This document shows, in pieces, positions 42,360 through 52,043 of a stretch of DNA of 64,000 bases. Within the stretch, counting starts at the first letter, position 1. Each line of letters opens with the position of its first letter. The stretch lies in contig NZ_VTUY01000003.1 of assembly GCF_008364765.1 (NCBI RefSeq), forward strand, positions 63,657 to 127,656, written 5' to 3'. The notes below the pieces were generated by a model. The model ran no database searches and was not told the origin of the DNA. It worked only from the letters and a program-made list of their open reading frames with translations. This stretch comes from Bacillus sp. CH30_1T. Lineage in GTDB: Bacteria; Bacillota; Bacilli; Bacillales; Bacillaceae_B. Both the position numbers and the translations under genes were made by a program.

Positions 42360-42545
42360 CTATACATGAAACAACAATAGTTTCCCCAGAGGAGAAGTAC
42401 AGCGATGAGTATGATCGGAATACCCCTTTTCTTCTAACATGGATTCACCCATTTTCTTTGCGTCGCTGTCGGATGAAGCTTCGAATGATTCATCCAGAAT
42501 CTTTTTTCCGTCTTCTTCAAAAACAGTTAATTTGTATACTTTCAT
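42360..42545 (-). CDS. yhzD: YhzD-like small protein
   Basis: A 61-residue cytosolic protein, MKVYKLTVFEEDGKKILDES then a helical acidic middle (DAKKMGESMLEEKGY) and the conserved ending THRCTSPLGKLLLFHV. It matches the 61-residue YhzD family of Bacillus, located beside yhaR/yhaQ as here. Function unknown. GGGGTA precedes the ATG and a strong terminator follows. Confidence 0.8.
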   Translation of the reverse strand: MKVYKLTVFEEDGKKILDESFEASSDSDAKKMGESMLEEKGYSDHTHRCTSPLGKLLLFHV

Positions 42546-42731
42546 TGTGATATACCCCTTTGTATAGAATTCATGTTCTCTTATATTTTTTCATATTATC
42601 TTTTTTTTGGAAAGTCTAAATAGTTTGATAAAAGAAAATAGATAGAAAATGAAACCTTTTTTGGATAAAATCGTAGAGTACTATAGAGAAAAAGGATGCT
42701 CGTTTATGGGATATAGGAGGGAAATGCTGAA

Positions 42732-43631
42732 ATGGGTTTGAGTATACAACAAGTAACCAAACGGTTTGGACAATTTACAGCAGTTGATCAGCTGTCACTG
42801 GACATCCCACCGGGTGAAATGTTTGGGTTCCTGGGAGCGAATGGGGCTGGGAAGACGACGACATTTCGAATGGTGTTAGGGTTGTTAGATGCAACTGAAG
42901 GGCAGATTACGTGGAAAGGGAAACGGATCGATTATTCTACAAGTCCGGAGATTGGATATCTGCCTGAAGAAAGAGGACTTTATCCGAAAATGAAGGTGAG
43001 CGATCAGATTGTCTATCTGGCACGTCTTCGTGGGATGGAGAAAAAGACCATCCTGAAAGAACTGGATTACTGGCTGGAACGATTCAATGTTCCTCAAAAC
43101 GTGAACAAGAAAGTAGAAGAACTTTCAAAAGGAAATCAGCAAAAAATTCAGTTTATCGCATCGGTTATCCATAAGCCCAGTTTACTGATTCTCGACGAAC
43201 CGTTCAGCGGTCTCGATCCGGTTAATGTTGAACTGTTAAAGGATGCGGTCCGGGAAATTAAGAAAAATGGAACCACAATCGTGTTCTCCAGTCACCGCAT
43301 GGAGCATGTGGAGGAACTCTGTGAAAGCCTGTGCATCATGCATAAAGGGCGTCCCGTGGTGCATGGTGGCTTGAAGCAGATCAAGCGTTCCTTTGGGAAG
43401 AAGAATGTGGTGATTCACTCCGATTTTGATCTTCTATATCTAAAGGATATGAAAGGCGTGACTAAGCTGAAAGAAACAACGGAAGGAGTTCTTCTTCAGG
43501 TCGAGTCTGAGGCTGCTGCCCAGGGGGTATTTCATGATGTTGTTCAAAAGGGATTCCTTCGTAAGTTCGAATTAGAAGAACCTTCCCTGAACGATATCTT
43601 CATAGAAAAGGTGGGAACTTCTTATGAATAA
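42732..43631 (+). CDS. yhaQ: ABC exporter ATP-binding protein YhaQ
   Basis: A 299-residue ABC ATPase of the NatA/DrrA group. It has Walker A GANGAGKTT near residue 38, signature LSKGNQQKI near 135, Walker B LLILDEPFSGLDPVN and a C-terminal extension of about 80 residues (DUF4162-like). It pairs with the next gene, which it overlaps by eight bases, as a NatAB-like exporter; B. subtilis NatAB extrudes Na+. AGGAGGG precedes the ATG. Substrate not defined. Confidence 0.9.
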   Translation: MGLSIQQVTKRFGQFTAVDQLSLDIPPGEMFGFLGANGAGKTTTFRMVLGLLDATEGQITWKGKRIDYSTSPEIGYLPEERGLYPKMKVSDQIVYLARLRGMEKKTILKELDYWLERFNVPQNVNKKVEELSKGNQQKIQFIASVIHKPSLLILDEPFSGLDPVNVELLKDAVREIKKNGTTIVFSSHRMEHVEELCESLCIMHKGRPVVHGGLKQIKRSFGKKNVVIHSDFDLLYLKDMKGVTKLKETTEGVLLQVESEAAAQGVFHDVVQKGFLRKFELEEPSLNDIFIEKVGTSYE

Positions 43632-44874
43632 TTTTTTCTTGATCCTTAGTCACTCCTATTTATCAAAGCTTAAGGCAAAATCTTTTATCATATCTACCGT
43701 CATCATTGCCGCTGCCCTTGTATTACTGGCCAATTTTGACAGTATCATTTCGAACTTCAGTGATGATGACACGAGTAAGATAGCGGTTCAGGACGAAACC
43801 GGCAAGCTGTATGATCCGCTTGTGCAGCAGCTGAAGACCATGAATAGCGAGATTGAGCTGGAATCGACCACTCAATCGATGAAAGAAATCGAAAAGAAAA
43901 TAGAATCTGAAGAATTAAATGGATTACTCATTTTGAGTGAAAGCCCTGAAGGTCTTCCACAAGCCTTGTATAAATCCAATTCATTATCAGAGTCCAATGT
44001 GACCGGGGAATTACAAGTCGCCCTGCAAAATGTGAAGTCTTCACTGGCTGCAAGTATTTTAGAGCTGTCAGGTGATGAACTGGCACTGTTAAGCGGTCCT
44101 GTTGCTTTTGAAAAGGAAGCTCTTATTGAAGGAGCCAAGTCTGAAGAAGAACTGAGTCAGGCGAGGGGCATTGTATATGTTCTATTATTCTTTATTTATT
44201 TCTCTGTCATTGCTTACGCCAACATGACGGCCATGGAAGTCGCGACAGAAAAAAGCTCCCGGGTCATGGAAATCCTTATATCGAGTGTATCCCCGGTGAA
44301 ACAAATGTTTGCCAAAATTATTGGAATCGGTCTCGCAGGGTTAACACAGTTAGCCGTAATCCTTGCAGTGGGCTATTTTACAATGATTCAAAAGAAAGAT
44401 GAACTGGTCGGGGATTTCTTTGAAGGGTTCGGATTTGAATCTCTATCTGTAGGTGTCATCATCTATGCGGTCACCTTCTTTTTATTAGGGTATTTCCTGT
44501 ATGCAACCATGGCTGCATTACTCGGATCTCTTGTCAGTAGAATCGAAGATGTACAGCAGATGATCATGCCGATGACCTTCTTGATCATGATTGGATTCTT
44601 CATCTCCATGTTCGGTCTTGGGAATCCGGAATCTAGTTTTGTCACTATTACTTCTTACATCCCGTTTTTCACACCGATGGTTATGTTCCTTCGTGTAGGG
44701 ATGTTGAATCTTCCCGTGTATGAACCAGTCATAGGAATCGTGGTCCTCCTTGCGACGATTATTATTCTTGGAGTATTTGGAGCAAGAGTGTATCGCGGAG
44801 GAGTGCTCCTGTATGGAAAATCTAATTCTTATAAAGATATTAAAAAAGCAATCGATATAACTTCGAAAAAATGA
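43624..44874 (+). CDS. yhaP: ABC exporter permease YhaP
   Basis: A 416-residue ABC2-type permease. One N-terminal helix (about 20-38) is followed by an external domain of about 140 residues (45-180), then five or six helices. The motif AMEVATEKSSRVMEILISSVSP near residue 205 is typical of NatB-like permeases. It is the membrane part of the YhaQP exporter. A weak hairpin (44886-44918) follows. Confidence 0.9.
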   Translation: MNNFFLILSHSYLSKLKAKSFIISTVIIAAALVLLANFDSIISNFSDDDTSKIAVQDETGKLYDPLVQQLKTMNSEIELESTTQSMKEIEKKIESEELNGLLILSESPEGLPQALYKSNSLSESNVTGELQVALQNVKSSLAASILELSGDELALLSGPVAFEKEALIEGAKSEEELSQARGIVYVLLFFIYFSVIAYANMTAMEVATEKSSRVMEILISSVSPVKQMFAKIIGIGLAGLTQLAVILAVGYFTMIQKKDELVGDFFEGFGFESLSVGVIIYAVTFFLLGYFLYATMAALLGSLVSRIEDVQQMIMPMTFLIMIGFFISMFGLGNPESSFVTITSYIPFFTPMVMFLRVGMLNLPVYEPVIGIVVLLATIIILGVFGARVYRGGVLLYGKSNSYKDIKKAIDITSKK

Positions 44875-44988
44875 TTCGTAAGAGCAGGCTGTCTCCGTCG
44901 TCCGGGGCAGCCTTTCTCTATGAATCGCGTAAAATGTTGAATATATACTGAAATTATCAACGGTTTTAGGATATAATGAATGAATATA

Positions 44989-45002
44989 AGAACGTATATT
45001 CG
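44989..45002 (+). promoter_or_regulatory. LexA/DinR-like SOS box upstream of yhaO
   Basis: AGAACGTATATTCG resembles the Bacillus SOS box CGAACNNNNGTTCG with two mismatches in the ten defined bases. It lies just downstream of a TATAAT at 44972-44977, close to the likely transcription start. In B. subtilis yhaONM has been assigned to the LexA regulon, which supports the call. Confidence 0.5.
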
Positions 45003-45022
45003 TAGTGCGGGGAGGGAACTTC

Positions 45023-46231
45023 ATGGAGAAGATTCGGTTTTTTCATGTAGCAGATCTACATCTGGATAGTCCTTTTATCGGACTAAAACATTTACCGAAA
45101 GAAGTGTTCGAACGAATACATGATAGTACCTTTGCCTCTTTTGAAAAAGTGGTAAGGGAAGCGATTCATAGAGATATTGACTTTATGATCATCAGCGGTG
45201 ATCTGTTTGATGAAGAAGATCGCAGTATTCGAGCGCAGGCGAAATTATTGAAGCAATTCAATCTGTTACATTCAAACAACATTCCTGTTTACGTTGTTCA
45301 CGGGAATCATGATCATCTTGGCAGCTATCGATTAGAGCTCGATATGCCGGATAACATACATATCTTCAACGCAAAAACAGAAGTGAAACAGCTTACTGTA
45401 AAGAGTGGGACAATTGTAGATATAGTCGGGTTCAGCTATGGTACAAGACATATCCAGGAAAGAAGGGTTGCTGATTATCCCAAACGTTCCGGTGACCGCT
45501 ATACGATAGGCATCCTCCATGGAAGCGAAGGAAGTGTGCATTCTTCACATGAAACGTATGCTCCTTTTTCGATAAGGGAATTATTGGAGAAGAATTATCA
45601 CTACTGGGCTTTGGGACATATCCATGAGCGGCAGATTCTGCACGAAGAGCCTTACATCGTGTATCCAGGCAATATCCAGGGAAGACACCGGAAAGAAACC
45701 GGTGCAAAAGGATGCTATGAAGTGGTGCTTGATCATCACCATACTGAATTAACATTTATCCAGACTCACGACTTGATGTGGAAGACATGCAGCGTATCCC
45801 TTCAAGGTGTTCAGCGCTTTGGGGAAATTTTTCAGCGTATCCAGCAAGCTCTGGAATCTCTTGAAGAAGGGGATATGTTAATTGAGGTTATCTTGACGGA
45901 TGATGAATCACTCCCTCAAGACATGGCGGGCAAAATAGAAAATGGTGATCTACTGGAAGCATTGCAATCAGAATACGAGAGTCACCAGGGTTTGAAGTGG
46001 ATTCATTCAATACGGTGGAATCATACCGAATCGAGTCGGGGAATGGAACAGGATCCGTTCAAACAGGAAGTAATGGAGACACTGGAAGGCATGGGTCAAG
46101 AAGAGTGGAAGGATGCCTTGGCAGAACTTTATGAGCACCCATCTATTTACCGCTTTCTGAATCCCTTAAAGGAAGAAGAGAAGAAATCTTTAATAGAAGA
46201 AACAGAGCACTTGTTACAAAATAAAGGATGA
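45023..46231 (+). CDS. yhaO: DNA repair exonuclease YhaO (SbcD/Mre11-like)
   Basis: A 402-residue calcineurin-type metallophosphoesterase. Metal-binding motifs in order are VADLHLDSPF (DxH), ISGDLFDEED (GDxxD), VHGNHDHLG (GNHD), ILHGSEG and ALGHIHERQ (GHxH). It would pair with YhaN as an Mre11-Rad50-type nuclease. The ATG at 45023 follows GGGGAGGG; an ATG at 45005 has no site. Its stop overlaps the longest YhaN reading frame. Confidence 0.9.
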   Translation: MEKIRFFHVADLHLDSPFIGLKHLPKEVFERIHDSTFASFEKVVREAIHRDIDFMIISGDLFDEEDRSIRAQAKLLKQFNLLHSNNIPVYVVHGNHDHLGSYRLELDMPDNIHIFNAKTEVKQLTVKSGTIVDIVGFSYGTRHIQERRVADYPKRSGDRYTIGILHGSEGSVHSSHETYAPFSIRELLEKNYHYWALGHIHERQILHEEPYIVYPGNIQGRHRKETGAKGCYEVVLDHHHTELTFIQTHDLMWKTCSVSLQGVQRFGEIFQRIQQALESLEEGDMLIEVILTDDESLPQDMAGKIENGDLLEALQSEYESHQGLKWIHSIRWNHTESSRGMEQDPFKQEVMETLEGMGQEEWKDALAELYEHPSIYRFLNPLKEEEKKSLIEETEHLLQNKG

Positions 46232-46248
46232 ACGTGGAGGTGAATGGG

Positions 46249-49224
46249 GTGAAACTCCTCGAACTTCATATTTATGGATACGGAAAAATAGAAAACAAGC
46301 ACTATATGATTAGAGACCTTCAAATGTTTTATGGAGAAAATGAAGCTGGTAAATCAACGATTATGTCGTTCATACATAGCATTTTGTTCGGGTTTCCAAC
46401 GAAGCAGCAATCCCTGCTCAGGTATGAACCGAAATCTTCTACAAAGTATGGCGGGAGAATCCTTTGCAATATGGAAGGACAAGGACTCCTCAGTATCGAG
46501 CGGGTTAAAGGGAAGGCTACAGGGGACGTGACCGTTCAATTTGAGGACGGAAGAACAGGAGGAGAAGAAACCCTTCAACATCTGCTAGGAAATATGGACA
46601 GAACAACTTACCAAAACATATTCTCCTTCAACCTCGAAGGGCTGCAAAACATTCAGCGCCTCAAAAAGGAAGAACTGAACCGCTACCTATTCTCTGCAGG
46701 CTCTACAGGGACGGACCTTCTGTTGCAGATGGAAGATAATTGGCAGAAAGAAAGGGAGCGGCTGTTTAAGAAATCGGGAAGAAAGCCAATGGTCAACGCA
46801 GTGTTGACAGAATTAAAACTCCTTGAAAAACAAATAAAGGAAGGAAAAGAAAAAAATGATCAATACCGTCCTCTCATATCAAAGCAAAAATCGTTAGAAA
46901 TCCGGATTTCATCCTTGGAGACAGAAAAGGCATTTCTTGCTGAAAAGAAAGAGAATCTGATTTCAGTTAATGAAAACTGGGATACACTCACTAGCTTCAA
47001 AAGAGTGGAGGAGCGGCTTTCCCAATTGGAAACAATTGAGTTTCCTGCAAAAGGATTAGAGCGTTTAAACGAACTTAAAACGGAAGAAAGACAAGTAACG
47101 GCATATCTTGAAACCTTGGTGACGAAACAAGAAAATCTGCACAACAAATTAGAATCAGAAGAGATTGATCCTTCTTTAATTGAAGACATTCCTTTTATAG
47201 AAAAGATATTGTCTCAACAATCCTTTTATCTGAAATGGAAAGAAGAAAGCAGTGAGCGGAGCAGGGAACTAAAAACGGTGCGTAGTAAGATCAATGATAC
47301 GATCCGTGAATTGGGATTAGCAATAGAGATGGAGGACATCCCAGCACTGGATACTAGCTTAATGATGTCTGACCGTATTCAAAATGCACTGGACCAGCAA
47401 TCAAAGCTTCTTCATGAACGGGAAAGCTTCCAGAAGCATTACGAAGAGGAGGAAGAAGAACTTCACAACATCGAAAGGAAGTGTGATAGCTTAGAGGAGC
47501 GGCTGATGGAAGAAGATGAGTATCAAGAATTGCAAAGAACGGTGAAAATTGAATCTTCCCGGCAAGCTTCACGGGACCAGGCACATTGGATGAACCTGCA
47601 AGTGAAAGAGGCAGAAGAACGTTTCAGCAGAAAAAAGTCCTCCTTCTCCCGGCAGCTCCTCTTAATAGGTCCAGCACTCCTTCTTTTATTGGGAATGGGG
47701 TCATGGGCAATCCTGACCGGTAATGGGCTCTTTGTCGGGATCAGCTTGGTTCTTCTCATTGTAGTGGGTGCATCCGGAGTGCAGGCGATTGGTAATCTGC
47801 GAGAAGAATCCAGCACCCTTCAGCAAACTAAAGCAAGAGCAAAAGAGTTTCATCCGGAAGGTCAAATGGAACTTCACTCTTTGGATAGGGCTGAGCAAAG
47901 CCTAAAGCAGCAGATGGAGTTGAGGAACGAGTGGAAACAGCGAATTCTTTCATTAGAAGAGCAACAGGCAAAACTTCAGAAGCTCCATGAAAAACAGAAA
48001 GAAGTAGAGAAAGAAGTTGTTTCAGGAGAACAAAGATTATCCAGTCTAAAATCAGAGCTCTGTTTACATTCTGATTTTCACTGGAAGTGGCTGCGTGATG
48101 CGTTTGTTAAAATGAAAGAGACCGTCTCGAATTATGAGGCTTATATCCATCTTAAAGAAGAACAAGACTATGTGGTCCGAAAATTGAATGAGTATAGGGA
48201 CCATTGTCAGAAATGGTTCGATAGCCACTCTCTAACGTTTACCACAGTGGATGAGGCTGTGATTAAACTGAAGGGGATCATGCAGGATATTGAAAAGAAA
48301 AGCACCATAATCAACAGCATCCAAACAGAGCTGGAGCCTCTTTCTTTTGAGATAGAGAAGCTAAGAATTGAAGGTGGAAAGATCCGTGAAGAGATTGGAA
48401 CGCTTCTTCAATCTGCAGGGTGCATGGAAGAAACAGAATTTCGTGAAAAGGCACTTCACTCCGAAGAGAGAATTGACCTATCGTCTCAATATAATGGAAT
48501 GAAAACGAGGCTGACCGAACGAACACTCAACACGTTTCTTCGGTTTGATTCTCAGGAAGATTGCAGAAAAGAATTAGAATGGGCATCGAAAAAAATCGAA
48601 GAGCTTTCAACTGAGCTCTCTGCTCATCAAAAAGAGCTCGCTTCCATTTCGTATGAAATAAAAGTGCTTGAGGAAGGAAAGAGCTATTCCTCAATCCTTC
48701 AGGAGTTTCAAAGCAAAAAAGCTGAGCTTCAAGAACTTGCCTATGACTGGTCCAAATATACGTTAGCACAAGTGGCCTTAAGGAAAACAATGGATCTTTA
48801 CCAGAAATCGAAGATGCCTAAAGTGATGGAGCTTGCAGAAGAGAACTTTAGAGAGCTGACGGAAGGTCACTATCTACGGATTTTCTTACGGGATGATGAG
48901 ATGATCAGGGTAGAGAGGAAGGACGGTGCAGTTTTCCATGCAGTGGAACTCAGTCAAGGAACGAAAGAACAGTTATACATCTCAATTCGCTTTGCCCTCA
49001 TTCAATCTTTGCGGGACAAGTACCCATTGCCGTTACTGATCGACGATGGAGTAGTCAACTTTGATAGAGAAAGAACGAAGGCATTTCTAAAGCTGTTGAG
49101 GAAAATAGCAACGAACCATCAGACTCTGTTCTTTACCTGTCATCCTCATATAAGAAATGAGTTTACCGATGATGAAACGATCGTGTTAAAGCGAATGGAA
49201 AAGGAAAAGATCCGGAATGCATGA
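46249..49224 (+). CDS. yhaN: YhaN, Rad50/SbcC-like AAA ATPase
   Basis: A 991-residue SMC-like ATPase. Walker A FYGENEAGKST lies near residues 26-36. Long coiled coils (about 160-720) are interrupted near residues 470-515 by two hydrophobic helices (LLLIGPALLLLLGMGSW and GISLVLLIVVGAS), so it is probably membrane-anchored. The signature LSQGTKEQLY and Walker B LPLLIDDGVVNFD are near the C-terminus. The GTG at 46249 follows GGAGGTGA and gives the family-like start KLLELHIYGYGK; an ATG at 46228 would add seven residues. Confidence 0.9.
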   Translation: MKLLELHIYGYGKIENKHYMIRDLQMFYGENEAGKSTIMSFIHSILFGFPTKQQSLLRYEPKSSTKYGGRILCNMEGQGLLSIERVKGKATGDVTVQFEDGRTGGEETLQHLLGNMDRTTYQNIFSFNLEGLQNIQRLKKEELNRYLFSAGSTGTDLLLQMEDNWQKERERLFKKSGRKPMVNAVLTELKLLEKQIKEGKEKNDQYRPLISKQKSLEIRISSLETEKAFLAEKKENLISVNENWDTLTSFKRVEERLSQLETIEFPAKGLERLNELKTEERQVTAYLETLVTKQENLHNKLESEEIDPSLIEDIPFIEKILSQQSFYLKWKEESSERSRELKTVRSKINDTIRELGLAIEMEDIPALDTSLMMSDRIQNALDQQSKLLHERESFQKHYEEEEEELHNIERKCDSLEERLMEEDEYQELQRTVKIESSRQASRDQAHWMNLQVKEAEERFSRKKSSFSRQLLLIGPALLLLLGMGSWAILTGNGLFVGISLVLLIVVGASGVQAIGNLREESSTLQQTKARAKEFHPEGQMELHSLDRAEQSLKQQMELRNEWKQRILSLEEQQAKLQKLHEKQKEVEKEVVSGEQRLSSLKSELCLHSDFHWKWLRDAFVKMKETVSNYEAYIHLKEEQDYVVRKLNEYRDHCQKWFDSHSLTFTTVDEAVIKLKGIMQDIEKKSTIINSIQTELEPLSFEIEKLRIEGGKIREEIGTLLQSAGCMEETEFREKALHSEERIDLSSQYNGMKTRLTERTLNTFLRFDSQEDCRKELEWASKKIEELSTELSAHQKELASISYEIKVLEEGKSYSSILQEFQSKKAELQELAYDWSKYTLAQVALRKTMDLYQKSKMPKVMELAEENFRELTEGHYLRIFLRDDEMIRVERKDGAVFHAVELSQGTKEQLYISIRFALIQSLRDKYPLPLLIDDGVVNFDRERTKAFLKLLRKIATNHQTLFFTCHPHIRNEFTDDETIVLKRMEKEKIRNA

Positions 49225-49347
49225 TTCTTTTGAAAATTTGAATTGGCAATAATTTCTCAGATTCGTTACAATACTACAAGGAGTTTGTTTGCACGAAAAA
49301 ATAGTAGCATGGAATGAAATGAGAGTCAGAAAGAAGGAACACATAGT

Positions 49348-50553
49348 ATGACAAAAACAAAAGGGTCCAAACGAAATCGGGGACCACTGGCATTACTAAG
49401 CTTTAACTTATTTATCGTCATGGTTGGAATCGGGCTGGTCATCCCCATACTTCCTTTCTATGTTGAAAAATTCAACGCCAATGCCCAAACGCTTGGAGCG
49501 TTGGTGGCAGTATTTGCATTTATGCAGTTTTTATTTGCTCCTATTTGGGGACGGTTATCCGATCGAATCGGGAGAAAGCCATTAATTACCATCGGCTTGG
49601 TTGGCTTTGCCATAGCAGAATTCATTTTTGCCTTCGCTGTAGGGTTATGGATGCTATTTCTGTCCAGGATCTTAGCAGGCGTTTTCGGCTCAGCATTAAT
49701 GCCGACTGCAATGGCCTATGTATCAGATGTGACGGATGAGGACAATCGGGGTCAAGGGATGGGGATACTTGGTGCCGCCATGGGTCTTGGAATCGTCATC
49801 GGGCCCGGAATCGGAGGATGGCTGGCAGAAATCGATCTCTCCTACCCATTTATCTTTGCCGGGATCGCCGCCTCCATTGCAGCTATCGTCTCGGTCATAA
49901 TATTACCGGAATCCTATCCAAAGGAAAAAAGAACCTTTAACCCGGACGAGAAGCGTGAAAACCGCTTTGTGGTCATGAAGAATGCGGTGATGAGTCCGGT
50001 CGGGTTTCTGTTGGTGCTCGTATTCATCATGAGCTTTGGATTGGCGAATTTCCAATCAATCTTCAGCTACTATGCGCTCGAACGATATGGATATGGTCCA
50101 CAGGAAGTCGGAATCATCATTTTAATTATTGGTATCATCGGTACCGTTGTTCAAGGAGTGGGTGTGGGAAGGGCGACGAAGATCTTCGGTGAGGAAAAAG
50201 TGGTAACCGGCTCATTGCTCCTTAGTGCATTGGGATTTGTCATCATGACATTTGCAACCAGCTTTGTAGGGGTCTTGATCACAACCGCCGTTTTCTTTGT
50301 CGGAAACTCGATGCTCCGTCCATCGTTGAATTCCCTTATTTCAAAACTGGCAGGAGAACGACAAGGGACCGTCATGGGGCTGAACAACTCGTTTCTCAGT
50401 CTTGGTAACGTTGCTGGACCATTGCTTGCCGGGACACTGTTTGAGTGGAATATACATATTCCCTACTTCTTCGGAGCATTCATTATGCTCGTAGGCCTGG
50501 TAGCGACGAAAGTTTGGATTAGCAATAAACAAAAAAGAGCTTTGGTGAATTAG
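49348..50553 (+). CDS. MFS multidrug/tetracycline-type exporter
   Basis: A 401-residue major facilitator with 12 predicted helices. It shows the DHA1/TetA loop motif GRLSDRIGRKP near residue 67, and motif C-like GIVIGPGIGGWLAE near 145, which marks H+-driven antiporters. It is inserted between yhaN and yhaM, which are adjacent in B. subtilis, so it separates yhaM from the SOS-type promoter. Drug substrate unknown. GAAGGA lies 12 bases before the ATG; a terminator follows. Confidence 0.87.
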   Translation: MTKTKGSKRNRGPLALLSFNLFIVMVGIGLVIPILPFYVEKFNANAQTLGALVAVFAFMQFLFAPIWGRLSDRIGRKPLITIGLVGFAIAEFIFAFAVGLWMLFLSRILAGVFGSALMPTAMAYVSDVTDEDNRGQGMGILGAAMGLGIVIGPGIGGWLAEIDLSYPFIFAGIAASIAAIVSVIILPESYPKEKRTFNPDEKRENRFVVMKNAVMSPVGFLLVLVFIMSFGLANFQSIFSYYALERYGYGPQEVGIIILIIGIIGTVVQGVGVGRATKIFGEEKVVTGSLLLSALGFVIMTFATSFVGVLITTAVFFVGNSMLRPSLNSLISKLAGERQGTVMGLNNSFLSLGNVAGPLLAGTLFEWNIHIPYFFGAFIMLVGLVATKVWISNKQKRALVN

Positions 50554-50560
50554 GCTAAAG

Positions 50561-50589
50561 AACCGTCTCTGGGTGAGGGGCGGTTTTTT
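50561..50589 (+). terminator. Terminator after the inserted MFS gene
   Basis: AACCGTC pairs with GGGCGGTT (G-U allowed), followed by TTTTTG. Confidence 0.65.
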
Positions 50590-50739
50590 GTTGTGAGAAG
50601 AAAGAGGGACGGACCTCTGGAATTTGATTATAGTTTGAAACAATTCTGGCCCACATCTCGCTCCAACCCTTTCCACCCCTGTACTCTATCGAAATATGAT
50701 ATACTGAAACTACTAATATAGTTGGACGGAGGAGAATAG

Positions 50740-51681
50740 ATGTCTGGGATTACACAATTTAATGTCGGAGAAACAATCGAATTACCCCTTTTAATTAAAC
50801 AAATGACCAAAGGTACGACAAACACAGGGAAGCCGTTTTTAACGCTGATACTGCAAGATAAGAGTGGAAATATGGAAGCTAAGCTTTGGGATGCTTCTGA
50901 GCAGGATGAGAAGGCATATCAACCTGAAACAATCGTGCAGGTTGTTGGAGACATACATAGTTATCGTGGAAAGAGTCAGCTCAAGATCAAGCAGATTCGC
51001 CCGGCCTCCCCGGCAGATGGTTATGCCATTTCGGACTTCCTGGAAACTGCGCCAGTGAGCATTGATGAAATGACTAGTAAGATCACTCAGTATATTTTCG
51101 AAATGAGAAATCCAAATATTCAACGTATCACAAGACACTTGATTAAAAAATATCAGAAGCCTTTCCTGGAATATCCGGCGGCTACTAAGAACCATCATGA
51201 ATTTGTGTCAGGCCTTGCGTATCATGTTGTATCGATGCTGGACCTCTCGAAAGCAATTGCAGGACTGTACCCATCCCTGGATTCAGATCTATTGTACGCT
51301 GGGGTCATTCTTCATGATTTAGGCAAAGTCATTGAGCTTTCAGGTCCAACCTCTACTACGTATACGATTGAAGGAAATCTGATCGGTCATATTTCGATCA
51401 TGGTGAACGAGATTGGAAAAGCTGCAGATGAGCTTGGAATTGAAGGGGAAGAAGTAATGATCCTTCAACATCTCGTATTGAGTCATCACGGAAAAGCGGA
51501 ATGGGGAAGTCCTAAACCGCCGCTCATTCGTGAAGCTGAAATTCTGCATTATATCGATAACGTGGATGCAAAGATGAATATGCTGGATCGTGCATTGGAA
51601 CGGGTGAAACCAGGGGAGTATACAGAAAGAGTATTTGCCCTTGATAATCGTTCATTCTATAAACCGACATTTCATAAATAG
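50740..51681 (+). CDS. yhaM: 3'-5' exoribonuclease YhaM
   Basis: A 313-residue protein, one residue shorter than B. subtilis YhaM. An N-terminal OB-fold (about 10-95, [22 protein letters not shown]) is joined to an HD domain with [11 protein letters not shown] (about 153), [11 protein letters not shown] (about 188, HD) and [12 protein letters not shown] (about 248). It degrades RNA and single-stranded DNA from the 3' end and takes part in mRNA decay. GGAGGAG precedes the ATG. It is monocistronic here. Confidence 0.95.
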   Translation: MSGITQFNVGETIELPLLIKQMTKGTTNTGKPFLTLILQDKSGNMEAKLWDASEQDEKAYQPETIVQVVGDIHSYRGKSQLKIKQIRPASPADGYAISDFLETAPVSIDEMTSKITQYIFEMRNPNIQRITRHLIKKYQKPFLEYPAATKNHHEFVSGLAYHVVSMLDLSKAIAGLYPSLDSDLLYAGVILHDLGKVIELSGPTSTTYTIEGNLIGHISIMVNEIGKAADELGIEGEEVMILQHLVLSHHGKAEWGSPKPPLIREAEILHYIDNVDAKMNMLDRALERVKPGEYTERVFALDNRSFYKPTFHK

Positions 51682-51691
51682 GTAACCTATT

Positions 51692-51721
51692 AGACCCCGG
51701 ATTATGGACCGGGGTCTTTTT
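51692..51721 (+). terminator. Terminator after yhaM
   Basis: A 9-bp GC-rich stem AGACCCCGG/CCGGGGTCT followed by TTTT. Confidence 0.9.
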
Positions 51722-51812
51722 AGTAGAATAAAAGGTTAAATCTAGTAATGTTTTATCTCTTTACTACATATAGTGTTAATAAAGAGGACAAACCTATAAG
51801 GAGATGAAGCAA

Positions 51813-51992
51813 ATGACACTACCTATTTGGATGTACTTGGTTGTAGCAGGGATTTTCGGGAGTGCCTTTATGACGATTAAATCGGCTAAGGAAGAAAAGA
51901 ATATGGAAGATGAGTGGATAGAGAAAGAGGGAGAAGTCTACATTCATCGAATGGAAGAGGAGAAGGAGCGGAAACGCCAACTAACATCTTGA
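51813..51992 (+). CDS. yhaL: Sporulation protein YhaL
   Basis: A 59-residue protein with one N-terminal transmembrane helix (LPIWMYLVVAGIFGSAFMTI) and a charged coiled-coil-like tail (EEKNMEDEWIEKEGEVYIHR). YhaL is a sporulation-associated small membrane protein located beside prsA in B. subtilis. The ATG at 51813 lies nine bases after AAGGAG; one codon triplet upstream (51804) is too close. Function beyond this is unknown. Confidence 0.85.
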   Translation: MTLPIWMYLVVAGIFGSAFMTIKSAKEEKNMEDEWIEKEGEVYIHRMEEEKERKRQLTS

Positions 51993-52003
51993 TTATAGAG
52001 TAT

Positions 52004-52040
52004 AAAAAGGACTGACGGAATGGATCCGTCAGTCCTTTTT
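52004..52040. terminator. Bidirectional terminator between yhaL and prsA
   Basis: A 16-bp stem AAAAAGGACTGACGGA and its complement with a five-base loop, flanked by T on both strands. Confidence 0.93.
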
Positions 52041-52043
52041 GGT

